Positions 43,401 through 55,034 of a stretch of DNA of 64,000 nucleotides are shown piece after piece (positions within the stretch are counted from its first letter, which is position 1; each line of letters begins with the position of its first letter). This DNA is from Edaphochlamys debaryana. Its lineage: Eukaryota; Chlorophyta; Chlorophyceae; Chlamydomonadales. The position numbers and the translations under genes were made by a program. The notes below the pieces were generated by a model, which searched no databases, was not told the DNA's origin, and saw only the letters and a program-made list of their open reading frames with translations. The stretch spans positions 372,001 through 436,000 of the forward strand of contig JAEHOE010000063.1 of the NCBI GenBank assembly GCA_016858145.1, read 5' to 3'.

Positions 43401-46400
43401 TGTGCGCTACTGCTTTATGAGGCTGTCCCCCTGCCCATAGGCTACACCTGGCAGAGCCCTGGCGTGTGTTAAGGGAGCGGCCACCTGCTGGGGGCCACCC
43501 CATCCCGCCTGCATCTGCACGGTACCGTGCGTGATGGTACATTGCTGATTGTTTGCACGCCTGCAGTCCCATGCCCTGACATTCCTGGGTACTCTGTGGA
43601 CATTGGCGGAGGTGTGTCGTCCAAATGTGGGGGATTTGGGGACAGTTACGTGGTGGATGCCTTGCATGGTCTCTTGCATACCCTGTTGCTATTGGCGCAG
43701 AGCATGCTGGGGATGACATTCTCCCCCTCACAACAATCTATAATCAGATGGATGCCGCCGCACAGTGTAGTGAGCTGCACAGCTGTGCTGGCTTCAACTG
43801 GCACACAGTCCTGTAAGTGACGGATCATCGCCATGGACTGACATACAACCAGGCCACAGTCTAGTTGGATGGTGTGCTGGCCCTCCATCCACGCACATGG
43901 CTGGCAATAATTTAGTGCAGCCTCTGCTGATGATGCTGATGCTCTATCTGTAACCTTTTGCAGGGGTGCTGGGAACCTGAAGACAAATGCAACAACAATA
44001 TCTCAGGACACCTCAATGTGCATCTACCGCAAGGGTACGCATGTGGCATAGCCAAGCTGAATCCCCCATTACTATGCAGCAGTCATACAGCAGTTGGACA
44101 CATACATGTTAACGGTGCCTTGCTTGCCAAGTTGACTGGGGAAGCAAAAGGGGGAGCTGTACAGGTTGAAGCATCTTTTGTGACCTTGCTTGTGCACGAG
44201 CTTTGCTTGGTTGCAACGTCCCTGAGTGTCCCTTGCTTTGCTGCCCCTCCGTCCCCACAATCAAATCACTCCATCCAGTAATGAAGACACAATTATTCCA
44301 GCTATGCATGTGTGATTATAAATTTTTGCTGTTTGCTTATCATTTGCATGCATGCAGTTTACCCGTGCCTGAATGTCTCTGGATACTCCATGGATGTTGG
44401 TGGAGGTGTGTCCATCGATCCGTGGGGTGTTCAGGGATGGTTACGTGCATGCATGCACCCTTTGGCAAATACTACCCATCGCATTTCAGCCTAATGTTGA
44501 TGCTGCATGCTTACTTGACTTCCTGTGTATCCTGCGCGGTGCAGAGCACGCTGGGGATGACATCCTGCCCTTCATACCAATCTTCAGTCAGACCCATGGC
44601 GCCACACAGTGCAGTGAGCTGCCCGAATGCGCAGGGTTCAACTGGCACACAGTCCTGTAAGTGACTGACTTTTGCCTTGAACTGACCAGCCACGCACCAT
44701 TGCCAGGCCACAGTCTAGATCTATCTAGTGCTGCTGCCTGCCAAGTACACTTGCAGCCTGCAGGTTGATGAGCTTACCAGCAGATGTATACCCTCCTGTA
44801 GGGGTTCCGGGTTCCTGAAGACAGATGTGACCACAACTTCCCACGATACAGCAATGTGCATTTACCGCAAAGGTTTGTTGGTGTGTGTTGCATACATACC
44901 CTTGCAGAATCCCCCATCATGCATGCGTAGTGTAGTTAGGTGCAAGGCAGCGTAGGTGCGTGTTACCAGAACCACAGTAAGTGGAAACCATATGCACCCT
45001 ACCTTGCCATTGCAGTTAATTTTGTTGCCAAGCCCCCGCGCTCCCCACCCTCACTGCCACCCCCTGCATCACATGGTAAGATACATTATTCACCCTGGAC
45101 ATTTGCTGGGTATTTGCTTGGCTGTTGACAACTGTATGTAGGCAGGGCCCAGGTGGTGCGTGATCACCCTCATGCACCATCAATGCAGGAGCGTGCACAA
45201 CCTACACGGTGGTGGCAGGGGACACGCTGTCCAATGTTGCCACCAAGTACAGCACTACCGTGGCAAAACTCCAGGCCGACAACAAGATCTCAAACCTAGA
45301 CCTGATAACTGTGGGCCAAGTCCTCCAGATATGTGCAGGTGGCACACCCACGCCCACGCCCAGCCCCAACCCCTCTTCACCATCTGATGGTGAGCAAGCG
45401 AGTGTTGGATGCTGCAGCCATTTATGTGCTGCATGAAGATCATGTCAACATTCACCCTACGTTGTTTGCACCTGCACACCGACCCCACAGGATCATGCCA
45501 ATCCTACACAGTGACAGCTGGGGACACGCTGTCCAAGATTGCCACGGAGTTTGGCACAACAGCCTCAAAACTCCAGACCGACAACAAGATTGCAAACCCA
45601 GACCTGATCACTGTGGGCCAAGTCCTCCAGATATGTTCATCAGGCGGGGCACCCACTACACCCACGCCCAGCCCCAACCCCTCTTCACCATCTGATGGTG
45701 AGCAAGCGAGTGTTGGATGCTGCAGCCATTTATGTGCTGCATGAAGATCATGTCAACATTCACCCTACGTTGTTTGCACCTGCACACCGACCCCACAGGA
45801 TCATGCCAATCCTACACAGTGACAGCTGGGGACACGCTGTCCAAGATTGCCACGAAGTTTGGCACAACAGCCTCAAAACTTCAGACCGACAACAAGATTG
45901 CAAACCCAGACCTGATCACTGTGGGCCAAGTCCTCCAAATATGTTCATCAGGCGGGGCACCCACACCCAGTCCCAACCCCTCTTCGCCATCTGATGGTGA
46001 GCAAGCAAGGGAGGGCCACAAATGCTTTGCAGCTATTCCTTCTGTGCACCTGGGCATGCATGCACCTCCCACCATGTGCTGAGTTGAGGACTTGGTTCCC
46101 TTCCCCCTGCCAGGGCCAGTGGGGACACCCGCTGGGAGGGTAGTGGTGTACCTGACAAACTGTGAGTGGGGCACACCAGATACAGTGGATTGGATGGACG
46201 TCCTCCGCTCAAACATCCTTGCAATGATGTAGGGGCGCGGTACCGTGTGCCAGGCCAGGCCTGGCAAATGCCAGACATCCGACCAGACTGGTGCCAAGCC
46301 TATGCCACAACACCCACCAACTTTGATGCAAACCTTGCCACACACGTCAACTATGGGTTCATATACTTTGACACCAAAAGTTTTGCCCTCCAGTACAGCG

Positions 46401-49400
46401 ATGAGCATGACCCTCAGATGATTTCTGAAATGGTTGCCCTGAAGCAGGTATGCACGCATTAACATTACGACTGCGGGATGCAAAAACGCCTGCTGCCTGC
46501 TGCCACGCACAGGTCAACCCGAAGCTGAAGACCCTGGCATCCATTGGAGGCTGGAACTTCTGCCAGCGGAACCCCGATCCATTTATCAACATGGCATCAA
46601 ACCCCACCAACAGACAGGCCTTCATTTCCTCAGCCATTGACTTCTGCAGGTCACATGGACTTGACGGCATAGATCTCGATTGGTGAGGCTGGGTGAACTA
46701 TTTCAGTTGTTTTGAGGCATCCAAATGAGGCCATGTGACGGAAAACTCCCTGCTCAATGTGCAGGGAGTTCCCCGCCAACAAAGCAGATGCTGATAACTT
46801 CCTACAACTTGTCACCGAAGCCAAGTCTGCCTTTGCTGCCCAGGTGATGTGGCCTAATGTGCGCACAGGTCAATGGGTCAACATAACATCATGATGTACG
46901 TTTTTTCATTTAGGGACTTCTGCTAACGGCCGCCATGCCGGCTGGTCCAGAGAAGTACGAGCTGCTGGACTTGCACGGCATTTCCAACAATCTGGATGTT
47001 ATCAACATCATGACATATGGTAGGTCACAGCAGTAGTATAATGCAGCTTGCTTGCTTGATCTAGGTGCGCCCTGCGGTGCATGCATGCACCCCACCCAAC
47101 CGAGGTGCCTCCGGTTGGTTGCAGACTACCATGGAGGAAGCTTTGAGTTACAAGGACCCACGGCCAGTCACACACCCTGGATGAGTGGCCAGTAAGGTTT
47201 GCGGGGTGGTCACTGTTCGTTTATCCTCAACCTCTGTTGATCCGCAACTAACCAGAACCAAACCCTTGCTCCATTGATACGGGCCCCAACCAGGGCGGAC
47301 AGGATGGACATACTCTCATCACTGACGTCCTACATTGCAAAAGGCGTGGATCCTACCAAGATCAACCTTGGCTTGGCTACGTATGGACGTACCTTTGGCC
47401 AAGTCCCTGATGGTTCTGGCTTTGGTACACCATCCCAGGGTACGTGTTGGTGCTGCGCAGCTGGTTGTATGTCAGCAAGCCGTGCTCCCACCACCAAACT
47501 GCTCATACAGTACGCAACTGCTCCCACTCAGCACCTTGCTCGCTCACCTTCCACTCCTCTTGTTGTGTCCAGGTCCGGGGGTCCTGGGCCCTTGTACGCT
47601 GACACCAGGCACGCTCTCTTACTATGAGGTCAAGAGGCTGGTGGCATCAGGTACCAACTTGGCCTCATGGATGCCAGGAGATGTGGCAAAAGTGTCTGCT
47701 CTCAAGTCATGGATGCCAAACGACGTGCCAAAGCTGTCGGTCTACGGCTCATATGGCAGCAGCTGGGTTGCCTTTGATAATGCATGTGAGCACTAGTGTT
47801 GCAAAGTTCCTCGATTATCTGTCCATCCGTTCACCTAACAACTGTCCACTTGCTTACCTGACAATTGACAAGCCTGAACCTGTCGGTTGTGCACAGGGAC
47901 ACACTCTGCCAAGATCTGTTTGGGCTTGCAGCTTGGGCTTGGAGGTATCATGTACTTTGACGCTGATCAAGATGACAACAAAGAGCTGATCAAGTGGGGC
48001 CGGTACCTTTTGGATGGGTACCCAAACCTGTGCTATGGACTGCTTAACGAGCTCCAGGGCTTCGTGCCCACTGGACCAGGTAACGTGTACACATGCTTGC
48101 CGAAAACGAACCTTTACTAAAACAAACATGTACTACGGACCCTTGCAGTCCCTTCTAGCAGTCCCCCTCCTCCCAGTAAAGATGCCGGCGGCTGCGGCTC
48201 GCTCAGCTGCCTACAGGGCAGCAAGGACAGCATCCTTGGTAGACTGATAGCCAACCCCAAGGATATGTCAGGTGCCAAAGACTTGACAACACTCACCGGA
48301 CCATCCCTGTTTGGCACCTTCAACGTTTTGGATCTCGTCAACTTTGCTACCCAGATATCCACGTCACAGGGCTGCTCAGTGATGGTGAGCAAGGCAAATG
48401 GGTAGCATTAGTAGCCCCATTAGTAGCCCCGGAATGTCACACACACACATGAATGGGTAGCATGAATGGGTAGCACGCATCGGCTGCATGCCTGGGCAGC
48501 TATTCACGCACAGTAGCCTTGGGGTGCATCCAGTTTATGCCAGGTCATCAGCCCTCACATCCCCTCACACATGCAGGCGCTGACGGGCGACCAGATCAAG
48601 ACAATATCCGGCATGTTTGGTACAGTGGGCATTGTCCATGGCATTGTGCCTGGGGCGTTGGGTGCAGCCGCGAGTGCATGTGGCAACGCGGCAAAGTACG
48701 TGCGAGGTGACGAGCAGTACATCCTTGGCGCAATAGCGTCGGTGAGGGGTGGGGAGGCGTTTGCACTGTCTGCTGTTGCGATGAGCACTGAGTCTTGGCC
48801 CTTTTCTCTTTTGCACAATGATTCGTGAACTGTGTCCATGCCACCCTGCCTCAGGACATGCCCCAAAAGCCAAAAACAGACAGCAACCAGACGGCCATAC
48901 TGTGAGCCATCGCACGCACGTATGCAAGCACGCTCTTCAAATACATACCAACCCACTTCACAATCTGTGGTGACTGTTTGTAGGGGTGGCAGCAGCTTGG
49001 CGATTTGCGCAGTCCTTAACCCCTGCACAACTGTGTACGCCTTTGGCTTCAGTGTAAGTCATAGCACTGCGTGTTTAATTGGTGGCCTGATCGAACTGCT
49101 GCTGGCAAGGTATTTTGAAGGCCGGCCTTATTTCCAACACCAACCATTGTCCCAATCTCCCAGGGGTTCCAAGTGACGTTCCCCATCTCTGAGACGCCGC
49201 CCGTCAGTCTGACCATAGGTTTAAGCACTGTTGCCTACAGCAAAGACCCTCGTAACCTGGCCTTACAGCTGGGAAATGTGTGGGACTTCTCAAACGGTGT
49301 ATTGGACGGCAAGGGTGCGGCAATCAATGGAGTGGCAGGGTTTGAGATTTTTGCTAGCTGGGGCTTAGCATTGAAGAAGCTTGCTTTGGGGCTTCCTATC

Positions 49401-52132
49401 TTGCTCGATGTGCGCCCGCTTCCAAGCAAACCCCACGCACCCCCCTACCCCACAGGCGGAACGTTGAGCACATACAAGTTTCCAAGCCATGTGGTGGTCA
49501 GCGGCAGTGCCGACATCTCTGTTGGAATCCTAGGGGGTCCAGCGGCCAATGGCACAGAGGCCAAGAAGATTGCAACGATCACGATGAATGGCAAGGCTGA
49601 GGTTGCTGTTAGTGAGTGAGGGTGGGGCCATGCACACACGCACAAAGTCATGCATGGCGACCGGGAGCGAGTGAGCAATCAAGTGCCGCCCCATGCATAC
49701 CCAGCCCGCCACAGAAGCTCCCATGCAGGTAGCCCCAACCCCCTTTTCTTCCCAGTGGCCCCACTTGTGCACCCACCTGCTGACCCGCCACACACAGATC
49801 TGGACCCCGGGGGGGATGGCACTGGCGGCAGCGACTTTGGCTTTGCAATTCAAGCAACTCTCTCGCCCACCATTGAGATCACCGACAAGTTCAAGCTAAG
49901 CCTGGGAAGCATGTTTTTTGTGCAGACCAACATTCTGTGGTGAGTTGCCTCGCGTTCATTGTCGTTCTGCTACGTACGCATGTGAGCCCTCATCTATCCT
50001 CAAACGCCGTTTGCCTGAGAAGAAGAGAAATACGTTTGTGCATGCAGGGAGTACAAAAGTGCCAACAATTGGAAGTTTCAGGCTGGCATCACTGCTGCCT
50101 TCGACCTGGGCGCCCTCATTCAAGCCATCAACTCGGACGTGGCCAAGAAAGTGCAGAACCTCATCGAAATTAAAGGCCAGGTGCTTGCTACATAAATGCT
50201 GCGTAAAAGACGCCTCAGCAGTGCAAAGCCAGGCCTTTCACCATCCAGATCACCCAGCCGCCAGCCATGCACCAAACTCCCACTTGAGCCCCCTTGTCGT
50301 CTCGAAGATTTGGGCTTGCGGAGGTTCAAGTAACTTTGAGACGGGAAGAGACGGCGAACCTGCCTTGGTAAGACACATGTGTAAGAGCTTGGCTCATCCC
50401 TGCACACGCCCACCCCCGCCCCAGGCTACGCTGGCCCTGTACGTGGATCCCCGGCGCATCGGAGTGTTGTTTGAGGTTAGCGGTGAAATCTCCATTCTCC
50501 CAGCGCTCAAGCTGCCAAAGATTGAGGGCAGTCTGGGCATTCTGCTTTCCGTGGCTTACGGCGATTCGGTGAGTGACTCGAGAGTGGCTTAACTGGCTTG
50601 CTTCATCGTGCGTGGCAGTGTTTGTGATGTGGTGTGCCCCTCAGCAGGCTGCTGAGTTCGATGTGGGCGTCATCATCAACGGCAAGCTCTATTGCCTGTC
50701 CGCGAAAGGCAGAGGTGCGGGCCGATTCGTTGACACCTGCCCACCCGGCACCGCCAAGGACCCCACCGGCCTTTTGTGCTACCCACCTTGCAAAGATGGT
50801 GCGTTTGCTGGGTTTGGGCGCCCTGTGCGTGCAAGCATCCAGCCTTAGCCGCTGGGACATTGTTGCCTGCTGTCAGCACAAACATGCAGCCTAGCTAGAA
50901 GTCGTTGCCATTGGAGAGTGCGTTTGCAGAGGGGCAAGCACCCGGGCGTGCGTGGGGGCGCAAGAGGGAAGCCGAGGAACATGGCACCACACACGGCACG
51001 GCCCGGATGGTTCCACCGCGCACAACTGGCACAATAACCCGATGCTAAAAGCGCCGCCACCAGCACCAGTGCCGAACTACTCGCCCTGGCGGCCTCCCCC
51101 GGGAAGCTTCCCCCGGCGCCATTGACACTTGGACGGCCAACTTGCCCCAATAACACGATTGTCATTGGGGCAAGACGGCCAATCAACCCGAGTGTTCTCA
51201 CTTGGGGAGCCTTACTAAGGTGAAAGAGCCTTATGTCGCATGCCGTCCGTACCGTGTCGTCCTCACCTACCAGGCTACCACATACAAGGACCTTTGTGCC
51301 ACCAGAACTGCCCCGACGGGTTCACTGACATTGGCGTTGACTGCGCCAAGCCCGCTGCCTACGGCCGCGGAGGGGGCTACACATGGCACATCGGTGCGTC
51401 AAGCTTTACTTATTGCAGAGGGCAGCTGGGCAGCGTGGGCTCCTCACCTCACCCCACTCGAGCAAGCAACCCTATGCTTCCACCAGGGGATACACCTTTT
51501 GACCCAAGTGGCGCCGTAGGTCGCTGCAACAATGACCACCCCGAGGTGCGGCGGCCGCTGGGATATGAGGGCGTGGGGTAGGTGCGTCACACATGGGCGC
51601 GGCTGCGGGCCGCTGCTCGACACCGACCACACTCTGTGACACTCTGTGACACCTTGCCGCAGGGCTGCGAGCCATGGGGTCTCATGGCCTACCCCAAGTG
51701 CACCTCCGGCTTTCACAACGTTGCCTGCTGCATCTGCTCGCCCAACTGCCCCGATGGTATGACCGACGTGGGGGCAATGTGCCAGCAGCAGACCTACCCC
51801 AACGGCGCGGGCGTGGCCTTGCAGTGCAGAGACGACGAGGTAAGCAAGACGAAGCTTACTAGGCTGCACTAGCTGCACTGAAGGCCTCCCAAGCAATGGA
51901 GGGTGGTCTCTACTGGCGGTCAGATCCCCGCCCGTGCAATGCGCTATGGCGGGGTCGCATGCGCCCGCCAGTCCTGTATGTACTGCGTGCCCCAACACAC
52001 GCACGTCCAACACTGCGTACGCGCCATGTCCTGGCCTGCGCCCGCCTGCAGGACCAAGGTGCGGCGATGTGCTACCCCAAATGCCCGGAGGGCTACAAGG
52101 GCGTTGGACCCGTGTGCTGGCGCGTGTGCTAG
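37436..52132 (+). CDS. Secreted LysM/CBM14/PAN/GH18 chitinase mosaic
   Basis: Exon 1 (37436-37538) encodes a signal peptide ([17 protein letters not shown]). LysM exons follow at 37704-37895 and 38146-38340 ([20 protein letters not shown]). A CBM14-like chitin-binding domain is split over 38697-38785 and 39130-40138; the latter continues into about 300 Ser-Pro-rich residues. Six PAN/Apple-like modules span 40.2-44.9 kb, each of three exons (45, 112 and 71 nt in the first). A linker exon (45016-45075) and LysM exons at 45189-45389, 45491-45697 and 45799-45996 come next. The GH18 domain starts at 46114 (VVVYLTN); its catalytic DGIDLDWE is intact, with the Glu codon after an intron (46766-46768). 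An unknown region (48.1-50.8 kb) and a Cys-rich tail ([16 protein letters not shown]) end at 52130-52132. It probably binds and cleaves chitin-like glycans outside the cell. It could be two genes; phase-1 continuity favours one. Confidence 0.7.
39241..40138 (+). other. Ser-Pro-rich (hydroxyproline-rich type) linker
   Basis: About 300 codons of [11 protein letters not shown] and YPPTPP repeats in the exon that begins with the second half of the CBM14 domain. In volvocine wall proteins such stretches are hydroxylated and glycosylated rods separating globular domains. The middle (39,590-39,890) shows several near-identical units of about 60-100 bp. Confidence 0.85.
42181..42735. repeat. PAN block recently duplicated (partner 44,330-44,878)
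   Basis: About 550 bp, including exons and introns, is nearly identical to 44,330-44,878. The two copies end shortly after CIYRK, where the sequences diverge. Confidence 0.9.
43180..43575. repeat. PAN block recently duplicated (partner 40,480-40,875)
   Basis: About 395 bp nearly identical to 40,480-40,875, differing by a few substitutions and small indels (ctgctgccc versus ctgccc, and one cctg/cctgctg). Confidence 0.9.
45389..45996. repeat. Tandem duplication of a LysM exon plus intron
   Basis: The unit from the intron after LysM 4 through LysM 5 (about 45390-45697) is repeated with few changes as the next 300 bp (45698-45996), giving LysM 5 and LysM 6. The period is about 308 bp. Confidence 0.9.
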
Positions 52133-52577
52133 CCAAGATAGGCGGCAATGCTGGGCTGGGGTAGGTGAACCGCATTCAACAGGAGCCGCCCACGCATTGT
52201 CAGTAGTGATGCCGGATTGCACAACGGGTGTGCTAGGAATACTAGGATGACGACAACTAACGCTGGGCTGGGAGTGGACCAATAAACAGGAGCCCAGTGA
52301 CCTCCGGGGACGAGTGAAAGGATGAAGCGTGTTGCTAGTGTTTCGTGTTGGGCGCGTTGCTTGGGTGCAGGCGGCGGGTCATACCGCTTGGATTTTGTAT
52401 GCAAGTTGCTGATCTTGGTGTGGCGGGGTTGACTCGGCCGGGTATTGTCCGCCGACTCAGCCAACTTGAATTGGGCACCAATATTTATACCCGGCAATCC
52501 ACCCATTATCTTATCCGGATATAGTGGGCTATTCTCGTGCAGGATAGTTCGGGTATAGCCGGCCTCCCAATTTACAG
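52133..52577. other. Junction between chitinase gene and retroelement relic
   Basis: No coding exon is seen. It presumably holds the 3' UTR of the chitinase gene. An AT-richer patch at 52,475-52,570 contains tatttatacccgg and a near-inverse cgggtata and may be a further small insertion next to the element breakpoint. Confidence 0.35.
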
Positions 52578-52757
52578 ATGACCGCCGTTCGCCGTTGGCG
52601 CTTTGGCAGTGGGGGCAGTTGCTGTCGGGGGCGTGGCCGTAGCGTTTGGCTAGGGCGGCGGGGCAGTACATGGTGCCGTACCTGGCGCCCAGTACTGCGC
52701 TGAGGGTCCAGGGGTCACCGTGCGGTTTCGCGCAGGATAGGTTGCTGGAGGTCGGGC

Positions 52758-53096
52758 CTACTTTGGGGGTGGGCGGTGGGTGCGGGCCCTGGGGCGGGGG
52801 GTGCTGGGGGACTGCGGGTGGGCGTCGGGCGGGGCGGCGGGCCCCTGCCTGGGGGGTGGGGCTGTCGGCAGGTCAGCGGTCGGTGGGGGCGGTGGCCTGG
52901 CGCTATTCGTCTTGGTTTTCTGTCGTTTCGTTTGGGGTTGAGCAGGGTCGGGCCCAGCGGTGAGGGCTGGGGGTGCTGGTGACCCACGTGGGGGTGGGGG
53001 CGGGTGGGCGGGGGGCTGGGGGGTGCTGGGTGCCCAGGGGCTGGGGATGCGTGCCAGGGGGCCGAGCGCCCATTGCCTAATAACACTTGCTGTCAT
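52758..53096 (-). CDS. Pro-rich N-terminus of retroelement ORF2, truncated
   Basis: The ATG at 53096 overlaps the stop of the Josephin frame as ATGA. It starts MTASVIRQWALGPLARIPSP and is then Pro/Arg/Thr-rich, similar in style to the N-terminal part of the first element's ORF. It stops at 52758, just before the zinc-motif segment, which continues in another frame. Confidence 0.45.
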   Translation of the reverse strand: MTASVIRQWALGPLARIPSPWAPSTPQPPAHPPPPPRGSPAPPALTAGPDPAQPQTKRQKTKTNSARPPPPPTADLPTAPPPRQGPAAPPDAHPQSPSTPRPRARTHRPPPK

Positions 53097-53728
53097 GTGA
53101 GGTGCTCCTTGAAGATGGCGGAGGGTATTCGGATTTGGCCTTCGATGGCCGCCCAGTCGCTGTCGGTCATCGGGCGCGGGGCATGGCTGCGTGAGTCGCT
53201 GTGGTACCACGTGCCGCTCACCCAGCGCACCGCGTAGGTATGGTCGGCGCCGTGGACAGTGAAGCCGCCGGGCCCTCTGGGGTCGTACTGCAGGCCGTCG
53301 AATATGTTAAGGATGGATGTTCGGGTGGAGCCTCGCTGTGCGGTGAGATTAATGTTGCGGGAGACGCTGCGCCAGGTTGGGGAGGTTTCGTTGTGGGCTA
53401 GGTAGTGGTTGAGGAATTCGGTGGTCATGCCTTCGCTTGGTCTGAATGATTGCGCCCACAGGCACCGCGCGTCCCCGGTGAGGGTGTCGAGCCCTGCTTG
53501 GTGGTAGGCAAGGAGGAGGTGTGTGGGGTCAACCGCGGCGCAGCCGTGTATGTTGTTCCAGGCGTGAACCTCGCAGAGGGCGCCTTGTTGGCGTTCGTGG
53601 AAGAGCGAGGCGCTGGTGCGGTCGGGGGGCACGTAGCAGGCGCTGTTGGAGTAAGTGTGGGTGTTCAGGGGTGGTCGGCCGCGGGCCCGGGGCGGGAGGG
53701 TGGCGGGCGTCTCGTTCGTGTCGGGCAT
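53093..53728 (-). CDS. Josephin-like cysteine protease, retroelement ORF
   Basis: A 211-residue frame with ATG at 53728 and TGA at 53093-53095. It matches the Josephin fold of ataxin-3 deubiquitinases: SLFHERQQGALCEVHAWNN carries the oxyanion Gln and nucleophile Cys (compare FHEKQEGSLCAQHCLNN), and GADHTYAVRWVSGTWYHSDS carries the catalytic His and, after WYH, a Ser-Asp-Ser where ataxin-3 has Leu-Asn-Ser. All elements for activity appear present if Asp can replace Asn. Cysteine proteases are known as accessory domains in some eukaryotic retroelements; here it lies upstream of an ORF with the element's typical zinc motif. It is probably encoded by the transposon, not the host. Whether it cleaves ubiquitin or the element's own polyprotein is unknown. 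Confidence 0.65.
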   Translation of the reverse strand: MPDTNETPATLPPRARGRPPLNTHTYSNSACYVPPDRTSASLFHERQQGALCEVHAWNNIHGCAAVDPTHLLLAYHQAGLDTLTGDARCLWAQSFRPSEGMTTEFLNHYLAHNETSPTWRSVSRNINLTAQRGSTRTSILNIFDGLQYDPRGPGGFTVHGADHTYAVRWVSGTWYHSDSRSHAPRPMTDSDWAAIEGQIRIPSAIFKEHLT

Positions 53729-54065
53729 CCCTCGCAGGTGCAGCGGCGGGGGTGGGGCGGCGTGTGGGGTGCTGGGGGCCGTTAGGTTGATTGCCAGGCA
53801 GAGGGCGCCGAGTGTGGTAATGGTCGGGTGCCAAGAGGCGGCCTGTGGCGTGATACTTCAAGGTGCGGTGGTGGGCATTGTGTAGCCGTGTGCGTGCCAC
53901 GCCTGATATGCCCACTCCGCACACGGCGGGGGCGCGTCTGGGGGGCGGTAGCGCAGAGGGTAGAGGTGACGAGTGCTATGAGCGCAAGGGCACCCGCGTG
54001 GTGTGCCAGCGTGCGGGCGAGCGATGTGGCGGCGGGGGTGCAGCTGGCCAGGAGCTGCGTGCCTA

Positions 54066-54656
54066 CTAGGCACCTAGTAGGCGGGTTGCAGCGACGAGCC
54101 CTGTGGTGAGGGCGATGGTGGCGGTGGTGTACAGGATGGCTGCCCAAGCAAGTGGCTGCGAGCATATTGCGTAGGCGAGGGGCAGGGCAGATGCGCCGGT
54201 GAGGCACAGGGCGCATGCCAGCCGCGCGTGTCTGGTGAGTGTGGGCGCCGTAGTGGGTTGTGGGCGCTGACCCAGGTGTGTAGGAGGTGGCTGACGGCTG
54301 CGATTGTCGGCAAGGCGCATGCATATGGTCCACACGCACCCTGCGGTGGCATAGGCGACTAATGCGGGGACGAATTTGAGCGCTGTCCATAGTGCAGCTA
54401 CGGCGATCACTAGGGCGCAGGCGGCGAGGGTGGGGGCGGTTGCGAGGATTAGGGCGGCGGTGGCCAGGAGCAGGGTCGTGGCGTGTGCGGCTGAGGTGTA
54501 ACAGGCCAGGCATCCGACGGTGGCGAGGAGGCCCCAGACCGCTCGAAGACGGCTTGTAGAGGCAGCGGTGTGCACACAGAGGCCCAGCAGGGCCCAGGCT
54601 AGCGGGGTGGGCAACGCACGCAGGGGGGGGCTGTCGTGCAGGGCACGGGGCCGCAC
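54066..54656 (-). CDS. Hydrophobic multi-helix frame upstream of Josephin ORF
   Basis: About 196 codons, open from a TAG at 54666-54668, without an ATG near the start (first usable codon GTG at 54656). Five to six strongly hydrophobic segments are visible (for example TTLLLATAALILATAPTLAA and AAILYTTATIALTTGLVAA). No family is recognised. It may be a decayed membrane-protein frame of the element, or a host fragment. The lack of an ATG suggests a spliced or broken frame. Confidence 0.35.
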   Translation of the reverse strand: MRPRALHDSPPLRALPTPLAWALLGLCVHTAASTSRLRAVWGLLATVGCLACYTSAAHATTLLLATAALILATAPTLAACALVIAVAALWTALKFVPALVAYATAGCVWTICMRLADNRSRQPPPTHLGQRPQPTTAPTLTRHARLACALCLTGASALPLAYAICSQPLAWAAILYTTATIALTTGLVAATRLLGA

Positions 54657-55034
54657 GGCTGATGTCTAGCAAGACCAACAGGGTCGAGGGGAGCATCGCG
54701 GCTAGACAGGCGGTGCCCAGGCTGATGCGTTCTGACCAGTCGACCTGACATGCGGCAAGGAGTTGCAGGGCCCGGGCCAGCAGCTAGCGCAGCGGGATTG
54801 GGGGCTGGGGGCAGCTGCCACGCCCACGTGCGGCCGGATGCGGCAGTGTGTTGGGGTTCGCAGCGTGGGCTGGGTGGTGTCAAGCGGGCGGTGCTCGGTG
54901 GGGTCAGGCCGTAGTCCCAGCGCGTTCCGGTGGGGTTGCGGTTGGGCGCGCCCAGTGCCGTACGGGTAGGCCGGACGGTATTGTTGCAGCCGGTCCGTCC
55001 TTACAGTGTCTGGCTTTAGAGTGGTGCCAGACGG

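Larger units (their letters stand above)
40225..44874 (+). repeat. Six PAN/Apple-like modules in tandem
   Basis: Modules start at about 40225, 40867, 42214, 42927, 43566 and 44358. Each begins CPxxxGYxVDxGG, continues EHAGDDIxP and CAGFNWHTV, and ends GSGxLKTxxTTTS...CIYRK. The first is exactly 40225-40269, 40389-40500 and 40629-40699: 228 nt, 76 residues, phase 1 at both ends. Confidence 0.8.
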
